From Clostridiaceae bacterium (GTDB lineage: Bacteria > Bacillota > Clostridia > Oscillospirales > QAMX01), in the NCBI GenBank assembly GCA_018384365.1, contig JAHAYX010000036.1, positions 1-38,917 of the forward strand: 38,917 nucleotides of DNA, read 5' to 3'. This document shows positions 31,470 to 38,917 of the stretch, in pieces. Both the position numbers and the translations under genes were made by a program. Within the stretch, counting starts at the first letter, position 1; every line of letters begins with the position of its first letter. Under the pieces are notes generated by a model. It made no database searches and was not told the origin of the DNA. It was given only the letters and a program-made list of their open reading frames with translations.

Positions 31470-33664
31470 AAGCGCTCCGCGTAGTAATTGATCAGACAGC
31501 CTGCAAGCAGGATATCCCGCTCCTCCGCCGTAAACTCCGGCAGATTCAGGGTGACGGGTGTGGTGTCAGCACCGCTTATAATCAGCGCATCAATTGAAGT
31601 CAGGCCGTTTTGCAGGGCTTCCCGGATATGCGGTACATACACATACTGCCCCACTGCAAAGGTGGCCGGACCGTCGCCGGAGAATGTGAACGGCAGCATA
31701 CCCCAGTTCATCAGATTTGCGCGATAGCGGCGGGTTGCATATTCATACGCGATGTTTGCGCAGCCGCCCAGCACACGCTGGCAGGAAGCCGCCTGCTCGC
31801 GCGCGGAACCATCGCCCGGACGCACCGCATAAATGCAGCTGCCGACACCGAAATTCTCGTCAGAAAGCGCTGCGGCACGCAAGACAGCCGCGGCATCTTC
31901 GTGATCCATGGCAGCCACTTCCTTCGCGCGGCCGACATAACCCGGATCCTTGCGGGAAAGCGTGAACTCCGCAAGACCGCGCGGGTTGGAGCGGTAAGAC
32001 GAGGTTTCGCCGGAGGGAATCAGTTCATCCGTCGTGGTAACCGGGTCGGAAATGACCGAAACCATGCGCATCAGCAGATTTTCCGGAAGCGCCGGCTGTG
32101 CGGGCCAGTCTGTGATGTTCGGTCCAAGGATCAGTTCCGCAGAAGAATCCGGCTTTCCGTAGCCGTTATAAACTCTGGAACGGTAAGGAGAATCGTCGTA
32201 ATGATAGGTTCCCTCGTACTCGCCTATGCCAAGTTCTGTTGCCGGCGTTACTGCGCCGCCAGCCAGTGCAGAAGCCGCTATAGAGCGCGCATCCATCAGC
32301 GCGACCGAGGCAATCTGCCCCGCGCCGGGCTTGGAGCCCTCGCGGTTCGGGAAGTTACGCGTCGTATGACGGAGGCTGAGGCCGTTGTTCGGCGGCGTGT
32401 CGCCTGCGCCGAAGCACGGGCCGCAGAACGCCGTCTTGCAGGCGGCTCCCGCCGCCATGATCTTCGACAGGGCGCCGTTATGGATCAGTTCCAGGAATAC
32501 CGGCTGGCTTGCCGGATAGACACTCATATCAAAGTCGCCGCAGCCGATATTGTGCCCGTCAAGCGCTGCTGCCGTGTACATCAGATTTTCAAAGCCGCCG
32601 CCGGCACATCCGGCAATAATGCCCTGCTGTGCATACAGCCGTCCGCCGCGCACTTTGTCACGCAGCGTGAATCGCACACCCTCCGGCAGCATTTTTGCGC
32701 CGTCTGCTTCCACTTTGGCAAGAATATCCTCCAGATTCTCATTCAATTCTCGGATGGAATACACATTGGAAGGATGGAACGGAAGCGCAATCATGCTTTC
32801 CACCTTGGAAAGGTCAATTTCCACCGCACCGTCGTAAAGCGCACCCTCTTCCGGCGCAAGCCGTGCATACGCATCGCCGCGGCCGTGGATGGTCAGCCAG
32901 TCGTGCACCCGCTCATCCGTCATCCAGATGGAGGAAAGGCAGGCGGATTCCGTCGTCATCACATCAATACCGATGCGGTAATCCACAGAGAGGTTCGCAA
33001 TTCCGTCACCGATGAACTCTACAATGCGATTTTTGACAAAGCCGGAGGCAAACACCTCGCCGATCAGCGTCAGCGCCACGTCCTGCGGACCAATGCCGGG
33101 ACGGGGCTTGCCCGTCAGATGCACAGCAATGACTTCAGGGCAATCAATATCATACGTTTTCCCAAGGATCTGCTTCACCAGTTCCGGACCGCCCTCACCC
33201 ACTGCAAGCGTACCCAGTGCGCCATAGCGCGTGTGGCTGTCGGAACCCAGGATCATTTTTCCGCAGCCAGCAAAGTTTTCGCGCATATACTGGTGGATTA
33301 CGGACTGATGCGCAGGTACGAAGATTCCGCCGTAACGGCGCGCTGCAGAAAGGCCGTAACGGTGATCATCCTCGTTTATCGTGCCGCCAACAGCACAAAG
33401 GCTGTTATGGCAGTTTGTCAGAACATACGGAACTGGAAAGCTTTTCAGACCCGAAGCACGGGCCGTTTGAATAATGCCGACGTATGTAATATCATGAGAC
33501 GCCAATGCGTCAAATTTGATACGAAGCTTTTCTTTTGTACCGCTGTTGTGCGCGGAGAGGATGCGGTACGCCATGGTACCCTCGCGCCCTGCCGTGCTGC
33601 CGGATTCCGTGGCCCGTACAAGCTTTCCGCCGGAATAGGCCACTTTTTCATTGATGATTCCCAC
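31466..33664 (-). CDS. Aconitase-family hydratase (YbhJ-like)
   Basis: The 732-residue protein has the aconitase fold: [22 protein letters not shown] in place of the usual SCTNS block, and [10 protein letters not shown] with the Cys-x2-Cys pair, so all three [4Fe-4S] cysteines are kept. [13 protein letters not shown] and the C-terminal swivelling domain ([16 protein letters not shown]) follow. It resembles E. coli YbhJ rather than a TCA-cycle aconitase; the substrate is unknown. GTG at 33664 has SD GAGGTG 6 nt upstream, favouring it over the GTG at 33673, which overlaps that SD. It is followed by ruvX in a four-base overlap. Confidence 0.85.
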   Translation of the reverse strand: MGIINEKVAYSGGKLVRATESGSTAGREGTMAYRILSAHNSGTKEKLRIKFDALASHDITYVGIIQTARASGLKSFPVPYVLTNCHNSLCAVGGTINEDDHRYGLSAARRYGGIFVPAHQSVIHQYMRENFAGCGKMILGSDSHTRYGALGTLAVGEGGPELVKQILGKTYDIDCPEVIAVHLTGKPRPGIGPQDVALTLIGEVFASGFVKNRIVEFIGDGIANLSVDYRIGIDVMTTESACLSSIWMTDERVHDWLTIHGRGDAYARLAPEEGALYDGAVEIDLSKVESMIALPFHPSNVYSIRELNENLEDILAKVEADGAKMLPEGVRFTLRDKVRGGRLYAQQGIIAGCAGGGFENLMYTAAALDGHNIGCGDFDMSVYPASQPVFLELIHNGALSKIMAAGAACKTAFCGPCFGAGDTPPNNGLSLRHTTRNFPNREGSKPGAGQIASVALMDARSIAASALAGGAVTPATELGIGEYEGTYHYDDSPYRSRVYNGYGKPDSSAELILGPNITDWPAQPALPENLLMRMVSVISDPVTTTDELIPSGETSSYRSNPRGLAEFTLSRKDPGYVGRAKEVAAMDHEDAAAVLRAAALSDENFGVGSCIYAVRPGDGSAREQAASCQRVLGGCANIAYEYATRRYRANLMNWGMLPFTFSGDGPATFAVGQYVYVPHIREALQNGLTSIDALIISGADTTPVTLNLPEFTAEERDILLAGCLINYYAERL

Positions 33665-33696
33665 TTGGTCCACCTCGCGTTTTACAGAATGTTATT

Positions 33697-33702
33697 ATTA
33701 TA
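33697..33702 (-). promoter_or_regulatory. Candidate -10 of the hydratase-ruvX unit
   Basis: TATAAT on the minus strand, about 30 nt before the hydratase start. The -35 at 17 nt (TGTAAA) is weak. A plus-strand TATAAT at 33762-33767 may serve the divergent lipoprotein gene, also with a poor -35. Confidence 0.45.
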
Positions 33703-33912
33703 ACACGTTTTCACGCAAATTTACAGCATATTTTATGATAGATTTTTAGCGAAGCCTGTTATATAATAAACGCGGATGTGCGCCCGATTCTTCTTTTGCT
33801 TTGTACAAATCCCGCAAAAACCTTTTCTTTTTCCTGTCGGATACATAAAAAGGAGCTTTTCCTGCGCATCCGTCTTTCCAACAAACAGTTCGACCAATGC
33901 CGGAGGCATATC

Positions 33913-34896
33913 ATGCAAAAACGCATCCTGTTGTTTTTCCTTGTTTTTTCCCTTTTACTATGCGGCTGTTCGCACAACGTTCACCCTGCGGACAGCGCTT
34001 CTGCCGCAGAAGAACCGCCCGTGCCGCAGAATGACGGCTATGCCGGAACTTTCATCGAGGTCCGCGAACCGGACGGAGATTTTCATGTCGGAGACAGCAA
34101 TTCTTCCGCGCAAAGCAGTGCGAAAGAGACCGATTCTTCCGAAGATTCCCAGTCTGTTTCTTCTGACGGGTCCTCAAACTCCGCGCCAGCCGAGGAAGAC
34201 CAAGAACAGACAGACGACGACCAGTCTGCACAGGTCCCGATCTATCCGGCTGATGAAGACCAGCATTACAGCAGCAATCACACGACTGCCGGGATTGAAG
34301 ATCCAGCGGACAATACAGATGCAGGCGACGAACCGGAAGCGGCCGAAAATGACGCTGCACAGACCGAGTCGGAAAATCCCGGCGAACCGGCGGCGCTTCC
34401 GCCCTATTCTGTAACTGCCTACACCATGAATACCGTCTATTATGCGGAAACAGGCGACAAAATTCTGGAACTTTGCATCAATACGCCCGTGATTGACGGC
34501 GGAAACTCCGAAGCCGAACTGTTTTTCAACCGGTATTACAACGCACGCACGCTGGAATATGCGCTGTATATAAACGAAACTGTATATCCGGCATTGAAAC
34601 AGACGCTGCCGGATGAAAACACAATTTATTACTTTGCAACAATGGCATATTCTATACTCTATAATACGGACGGATATCTCTGCATCGTGATCACCTATAC
34701 GGAAGATCTGCCGGATCGCTGTGAGGAACGCACAGCGGCTGCGCTTTTTGATATGGAAAACGCTGTTTTGGCAGATGAATGGGATGTCAGCGAGGATACG
34801 GAGTCGCTTCCTGTCGCCGTAGGGCTGCGGATTGAGTCCATACTGGCCGCCGCAGCCGGAACAGAAGAACAGGCTCCCGCGGGATCGGAGGAATAA
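33913..34896 (+). CDS. Acidic lipoprotein with RsiV/DUF3298-like C-terminus
   Basis: The 327-residue protein has a lipoprotein signal (MQKRILLFFLVFSLLLCGC; lipobox LLCG with Cys 17). A very acidic Ser/Asp/Glu-rich linker of about 130 residues follows, then a folded domain from about residue 165 (YSVTAYTMNTVYYAETG, LFFNRYYNARTLEYALYI, YFATMAYSILYNTDGYL). This pattern loosely recalls RsiV/DUF3298-type extracellular domains; I am not sure. ATG at 33913 follows GGAGG. It leads a run with a second lipoprotein, an MBOAT and a DHHW protein. Confidence 0.75.
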   Translation: MQKRILLFFLVFSLLLCGCSHNVHPADSASAAEEPPVPQNDGYAGTFIEVREPDGDFHVGDSNSSAQSSAKETDSSEDSQSVSSDGSSNSAPAEEDQEQTDDDQSAQVPIYPADEDQHYSSNHTTAGIEDPADNTDAGDEPEAAENDAAQTESENPGEPAALPPYSVTAYTMNTVYYAETGDKILELCINTPVIDGGNSEAELFFNRYYNARTLEYALYINETVYPALKQTLPDENTIYYFATMAYSILYNTDGYLCIVITYTEDLPDRCEERTAAALFDMENAVLADEWDVSEDTESLPVAVGLRIESILAAAAGTEEQAPAGSEE

Positions 34897-34938
34897 GCGC
34901 GGAAAAGGGCCAAAAATTCATCCAAATTTTATTTTTGT

Positions 34939-34967
34939 TTGACAGGGAACATTTTGCGCAGTATTTC
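34939..34967 (+). promoter_or_regulatory. Candidate promoter of the acylation cassette
   Basis: TTGACA (34939-34944), 17 nt, TATTTC (34962-34967), a perfect -35 with a poor -10. Confidence 0.45.
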
Positions 34968-35031
34968 GTCTGATCACATGGCAACACTATGATACGGCTT
35001 GCCAAAAATACTTTCAGACAGGAGAATTCCA

Positions 35032-35673
35032 ATGTACAACACTCGTAAATTCTTTGCCATTCTGCTTGCGCTTCTGCTGCTGCTCTCTCTGGCGGCATGT
35101 TCCAATGAGAAAACCGAGCAGAATCCCGACGACAGCACCGTTTCCGACAACAACAACCTGCCGGACGAAGACGCCTCCTCCGGCAACGAACCGAACGACA
35201 GTGAGGACGGAGCGGCAGACGTACCGAATGAAGAAGACACCAACGAGTCCGAAAACGACGGCGAAAATCCGGCCGAAGGAACGGACGTCGATCTCTCCGC
35301 TTTCTTTGATACGCTGAGCGAGACATATGAAATGGCTGCCACAGAGAATCTGGACGCCGAAATGGCCGACGCTTTCCTGCCGGGATTGAATGACATCCCG
35401 CTGCGCCAGTCTGTTTTGAGAACGCCCATGATCACCGCGGCAGTCTGTGAAATTCTGATGGTCGAGTGCGAAAACAGCGAGGACGCTGCGGCTGTTGCGG
35501 AGATTTTCCGCGAGCGTATGCAGTCCCAGATTGACGGCGGTGCCTGGTATCCGGCTTCCATCGAAGTATGGGAAGGCGCACAGATCGTCACGGAAGGCAG
35601 TTTTGCAGCACTGTTTGCGCATTCGGATGCAGAATCCATGGCGCAGGACTTTAGCGCGCTGTTCACGAAGTAA
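35032..35673 (+). CDS. DUF4358-like lipoprotein
   Basis: The 213-residue protein has a lipoprotein signal with lipobox LAAC (Cys 23), an acidic linker to about residue 85, and a C-terminal domain (AAVCEILMVECENSEDAAAVAEIF, YPASIEVWEGAQIVTEGSFAALF) resembling DUF4358. Such lipoproteins commonly accompany MBOAT and DHHW genes in clostridia. It would sit on the outer face of the membrane, perhaps helping the acyl-transfer machine. SD GGAGA precedes ATG 35032. The next gene starts 18 nt later. Confidence 0.78.
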   Translation: MYNTRKFFAILLALLLLLSLAACSNEKTEQNPDDSTVSDNNNLPDEDASSGNEPNDSEDGAADVPNEEDTNESENDGENPAEGTDVDLSAFFDTLSETYEMAATENLDAEMADAFLPGLNDIPLRQSVLRTPMITAAVCEILMVECENSEDAAAVAEIFRERMQSQIDGGAWYPASIEVWEGAQIVTEGSFAALFAHSDAESMAQDFSALFTK

Positions 35674-35691
35674 GTTTTATACGGAGGAAGT

Positions 35692-37089
35692 ATGGTTTTT
35701 TCCAGTATACCGTTTCTGTTCCTGTATCTGGTCGTCGTATTGGCGGTTTATTATGTTACACCTCTTCGCTGGCGGAACCTTTGCCTGTTTCTTGCGAACC
35801 TTGTGTTCTACGGCTGGGGGGAACCGGTATACATCCTCCTTATGCTCTTTTCCATCTGCATCAACTATGTAAGCGGCATACTCATTGAAAAGCACCGGGC
35901 CAACGATCGGCTGGCCCGGCGCTTTCTCATACTGAATACCGTTGTGAATCTGCTGCTTTTGATGTTCTTTAAATACTTTGACCTCTTCGCCGGAACACTC
36001 AGTCAGATACCGGGCGTCAGCATCCGCCCTCTCGGGCTGACTCTTCCGATCGGCATTTCTTTCTATACCTTCCAGACCATGTCCTATCCAATCGACGTCT
36101 ATCGCGGAAGCACCTCTGTGCAGCGTAATTTTATCAGCTTCGGTTCCTTTGTCACGCTGTTTCCGCAGCTGATTGCCGGCCCCATCGTCCGCTATAAAGA
36201 CATTGCCGATCAGCTGGACGAGCGTTCGCATACGATTGAAAAATTCGCCTCCGGCGTATCCCGCTTTCTGGTTGGTCTGGGCAAAAAAGTGCTGATCGCC
36301 AACAACATCGGGATGCTCTGGGATACCTACTCCGCCATGCCGGCCAACGAGCTGACCGTGATCGGCGCGTGGACGGGAATTCTGGCCTTTTCCCTCCAGA
36401 TTTATTTCGATTTTTCCGGTTATTCGGATATGGCGATTGGTCTCGGCCGTATGTTCGGCTTTGAATTCCCGGAAAACTTCAATTACCCCTATATTTCCCG
36501 CAGTGTGACGGAATTCTGGCGCCGCTGGCACATTTCCCTCGGCACGTGGTTCCGCGATTACGTTTATATTCCGCTCGGCGGCAACCGCCGCGGAATGCCC
36601 CGGCAGATTTTCAACATTCTGGTCGTCTGGGCACTCACCGGATTCTGGCACGGCGCCAACTGGACTTTCCTGCTCTGGGGCCTTTATTACGCAATCTTCC
36701 TGATCCTCGAAAAACTGTTCCTGTTAAAATGGCTCGATCGTGCACCGCGCTTTGTCGGTCATGTTTATGCCCTTATCGTCGCAGTCTGCGGCTGGGTTCT
36801 CTTCCAGCTTGACACACTGCCCCAGGTATTTGCTTATTACAGCGCAATGTTCGGCGCGGGCAGCGCCGGAGTCCTTTCAGGCGCCGATTTGTATCACCTG
36901 GCAAGCTACGCGCTGATACTTTTCCTTGCAGCAGTCGCCTGTACCCCGCTCGGTGCAGCTCTGTATCGGAAGATTCCGGAAAAAGTGCGCGGCGCCGTGC
37001 TCTGCATCCTTGTTCTGGCAGGTATGATCCTTTCTACGGCATATCTGGTCGACGCGACGTACAATCCCTTCCTGTACTTCCGATTCTGA
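35692..37089 (+). CDS. MBOAT-family O-acyltransferase (AlgI/DltB/PatA type)
   Basis: The 465-residue polytopic protein moves acyl groups across the membrane for O-acylation of a surface polymer. The family blocks are PLRWRNLCLFLANLVFYGWGEP, PIGISFYTFQTMSYPIDVYRG, FQLIAGPI-like LIAGPIVRY, RRWHISLGTWFRDYVYIPLGG, and the catalytic His in TGFWHGANWTFLLWG. It has about 11 membrane segments and normal length. SD GGAGG is present. With the DHHW gene 8 nt downstream it forms a standard acylation pair; the polymer cannot be named. Confidence 0.93.
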   Translation: MVFSSIPFLFLYLVVVLAVYYVTPLRWRNLCLFLANLVFYGWGEPVYILLMLFSICINYVSGILIEKHRANDRLARRFLILNTVVNLLLLMFFKYFDLFAGTLSQIPGVSIRPLGLTLPIGISFYTFQTMSYPIDVYRGSTSVQRNFISFGSFVTLFPQLIAGPIVRYKDIADQLDERSHTIEKFASGVSRFLVGLGKKVLIANNIGMLWDTYSAMPANELTVIGAWTGILAFSLQIYFDFSGYSDMAIGLGRMFGFEFPENFNYPYISRSVTEFWRRWHISLGTWFRDYVYIPLGGNRRGMPRQIFNILVVWALTGFWHGANWTFLLWGLYYAIFLILEKLFLLKWLDRAPRFVGHVYALIVAVCGWVLFQLDTLPQVFAYYSAMFGAGSAGVLSGADLYHLASYALILFLAAVACTPLGAALYRKIPEKVRGAVLCILVLAGMILSTAYLVDATYNPFLYFRF

Positions 37090-37097
37090 GGTGACAC

Positions 37098-38219
37098 ATG
37101 AGTAAGAAATCCTGTTTCGCCGTAAGCGCCGTGTTCCTGCTGTTTCTTGCATTCTTCTTTGTTGTCAACCTGATCACGCCGGACATTGAATTCTCCGAGC
37201 GGGAAAACCGCTTTCTTGAAACACGGCCGAAGTTCACACTTGCGGCACTCTTCTCCGGAGATTTTATTGCAAACTATGAAACCTATGCAACCGATCAATT
37301 CCCCTGGCGAGATACATGGATCACGATCAAGGCCGCTTCTGAGCTGGCTCTTGGAAAAAAGGAAAACAACGGCGTTGTACTCTGTGAAAATGACACGCTG
37401 ATTGAGCCTTTTCACGCGCCCGACGCATCTGTCATTGAGAAAAACATGTCGGCAGTCAATGCGCTTCAGGAGAATGCCGGTGTTCCGGTCTATTTTGCGC
37501 TGATTCCGGGAAAATCGGCCGTTTGGTCCGGCCTTCTCCCCGCAAACACGCCAAACGACAGTCAGGCTGACCTGATTGAGACCTCCTATGCCCTGTCGGC
37601 AGTGCAAACTGTCGATATCTATACCGCGCTTGCCAATCATGCCGGCGAATCTATTTACTACCGCACCGATCATCACTGGACGACGCTCGGTGCCTATTAC
37701 GGGTATGCCGCAATTTGCGAGGCCATGGGACTGGAGGCAGCTCCCCTCTCCTCTTTCCAGCCGGAAACCGTTTCTGACAAGTTTTATGGCACCACTTACT
37801 CCAGTTCCGGCTTCAGCTGGGTCGAACCTGACAGCATCCGTCTCTATGTGGAGGACCCCGGTACACTGACAATCCGGAATTATATGGACGGTTCTCCGGC
37901 AGAAGGCGTGCTGTATGACAGGAGTTATCTGGATAAAAAAGATAAATATTCTGTCTTTTACGGCGGAAATACGCCGCTTTTACAGATCAGCACAGAAAAT
38001 TCCGAAGGTGAACGCATTCTGATCCTGCGCGATTCCTATGCTGACAGTCTGACGCCGTTTTTACTCCACGATTTTGTGGAGCTCCATATCATTGATTTGC
38101 GCTATTACAGAGCAAGTATTCAATCCTACCTGAAAGAACATGAAATCGACCGCGTCCTTGTCATGTACAGCGTGGATAATTTTTCAACAGACAATAATCT
38201 TTTCCTGATGGGCCGTTGA
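37098..38219 (+). CDS. DHHW-family protein (AlgJ/AlgX-like)
   Basis: The 373-residue protein has one N-terminal membrane anchor (about 8-25) and an extracytoplasmic SGNH-like fold. The DHHW motif lies in YRTDHHWTTLGAYYGY, and ILRDSYADSLTPFL carries the nucleophile-type Ser block. FSERENRFLETRPKFT near the start is typical of the family. It would transfer the acyl group delivered by the MBOAT protein to the polymer. It is the last gene of the cassette, followed by a strong terminator. Confidence 0.9.
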   Translation: MSKKSCFAVSAVFLLFLAFFFVVNLITPDIEFSERENRFLETRPKFTLAALFSGDFIANYETYATDQFPWRDTWITIKAASELALGKKENNGVVLCENDTLIEPFHAPDASVIEKNMSAVNALQENAGVPVYFALIPGKSAVWSGLLPANTPNDSQADLIETSYALSAVQTVDIYTALANHAGESIYYRTDHHWTTLGAYYGYAAICEAMGLEAAPLSSFQPETVSDKFYGTTYSSSGFSWVEPDSIRLYVEDPGTLTIRNYMDGSPAEGVLYDRSYLDKKDKYSVFYGGNTPLLQISTENSEGERILILRDSYADSLTPFLLHDFVELHIIDLRYYRASIQSYLKEHEIDRVLVMYSVDNFSTDNNLFLMGR

Positions 38220-38236
38220 ATGACGTTCCCGTAAGC

Positions 38237-38268
38237 AAAAGAGGCATCCGAGGGGATGCCTCTTTTTT
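38237..38268. terminator. Bidirectional terminator of the DHHW and PurD-like genes
   Basis: GAGGCATCC (38241-38249) pairs with GGATGCCTC (38254-38262), flanked by AAAA and TTTTTT. Confidence 0.94.
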
Positions 38269-38288
38269 ATATTTCACTGCGTTTTCAC

Positions 38289-38917
38289 TCAAACCTGATT
38301 TCCCGGGAGAAGAGTTTTGTGACCTATGTGGTACCGGATTTGGCCCTCGTACTGAATGACGTCTGCGGCAACCCGTGCCGCGTGCAGCGCGGCATGACGA
38401 TCCTGCCCTCGTGCGCAGACAAAAAGCGCTCTGCGTCCCGCAGTTTTCAGTTTTCCTTCCTCCCGCCGGACCGAGCCAAAAAAAACGCCGGTGTTCTTTG
38501 CCACCCGGTCAAGACCCCGGATATGTACGTCTTCCTGCTGTGCGCCCAACATACAAACGGCCGTTGTCTGTTCATTCAGACGCACCATTTCACCGGACAG
38601 TCTTCCTCCGGCACAGGCTGTCAACAATTCCGCCAGATCAGCGCGCAAAAGCGGCAACAACGCCATGGCGTCCAGCTCACCAAATCCCTGGTAGACCGCC
38701 AGAAGCTCCGGCTCATTCCCGCAAAGCGCCATTTCAAACCGGACGATGCCGAAAAGCCGGGGCTGTTTACTGCCGGTACCGCGAATATACGGAATAAAGA
38801 AGCGATGATACGCCCGATGCGCCATGTCCTTTGTATATTCTCCGGCAGGTGCCTCCGCAGCCACTGTCCCGTCCGTTTTATCGGAATAAATACGCACGGC
38901 GGGCATCGGTACAATGG
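38289..38917 (-). CDS. PurD-like phosphoribosylamine-glycine ligase homologue, partial
   Basis: The gene runs off the right edge; about 209 C-terminal residues are visible. The order LLPLLRADLAELLTACAGG, TTAVCMLGAQ, RALFVCARGQDRHAALHAARVAADVIQYEGQIRYHIG follows the C-terminal half of PurD, the second step of purine synthesis. However, where PurD has its E-x-N-x-R-FGDPE motif this protein reads LAVYQGFGELDAMA, so the metal- and substrate-binding Glu and Asn are absent. It may be a paralogue with another function or a decaying copy. No gene context is available upstream. Confidence 0.65.
   Translation of the reverse strand, partial: IVPMPAVRIYSDKTDGTVAAEAPAGEYTKDMAHRAYHRFFIPYIRGTGSKQPRLFGIVRFEMALCGNEPELLAVYQGFGELDAMALLPLLRADLAELLTACAGGRLSGEMVRLNEQTTAVCMLGAQQEDVHIRGLDRVAKNTGVFFGSVRREEGKLKTAGRRALFVCARGQDRHAALHAARVAADVIQYEGQIRYHIGHKTLLPGNQV

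Noticed and set aside
31610-33703. A 697-codon open frame on the plus strand opposite the hydratase
   Set aside because: No SD and no protein-family signature, and its composition is that of an antisense frame; the minus-strand hydratase is clearly the real gene.
1-38917. CRISPR arrays, IS elements and riboswitches
   Set aside because: No regularly spaced repeats, no transposase frames and no recognisable aptamer core were seen on either strand.

Overview
The window looks like chromosomal DNA of a Gram-positive, low-to-mid GC, spore-forming-lineage Firmicute, most likely a clostridial species near the Oscillospiraceae. The basis is a dnaG-sigA pair, cwlD-, spoIIM- and spoVA-type genes, clostridial DUF1292/DUF1934/YhfC/DUF4358 proteins, strong SD sequences, textbook TTGACA-N17-TATAAT promoters and U-tailed terminators. 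The species cannot be named from sequence reading alone. No phage, IS element or CRISPR array was found.

Layout. 1-5200: rpmE (minus), then dgt-like, dnaG, sigA and a RadC-family gene (plus). 5260-9213: tRNA-Pro, two small cysteine-rich proteins of unknown function, a frameshifted acetyltransferase, a Nudix hydrolase, a glutaredoxin-like protein, a Val-Asp-Phe-Gly-Gly tRNA array and a streptothricin-acetyltransferase-like gene. 9600-14300 (minus): a Xer-type recombinase behind two promoters and a 32-bp perfect dyad, a DUF6873-like protein, and an ABC permease plus membrane-fusion protein without an ATPase. 14300-17027 (minus): membrane protein, cwlD, radA. 17206-21476: a YhfC-type membrane protease (plus), then yesL-like, xerD, spoIIM-like and nrdR (minus). 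21762-27718: a small membrane protein, a probable 6S RNA, and the DUF1934-argS-S41 protease-homocysteine methyltransferase-DUF1292 operon (minus). 27912-31469: a GDPD phosphodiesterase, a remnant spoVA locus (SpoVAD tail plus SpoVAE), rlmH, two half-length TauE/SafE proteins and ruvX. 31466-38219: an aconitase-family hydratase, then two acidic lipoproteins, an MBOAT acyltransferase and a DHHW protein that look like a surface-polymer acylation cassette. The right edge cuts a divergent PurD-like gene.

Most of the window is housekeeping. The places most worth a second look are: the dyad before the Xer gene, which has the 11-6-11 geometry of a dif site; the truncated spoVAD; the second tRNA-Gly with an altered T-loop; the cwlD SD locked in a perfect hairpin; the cysteine-rich gene pair; and the PurD-like protein whose usual metal/substrate motif is replaced.
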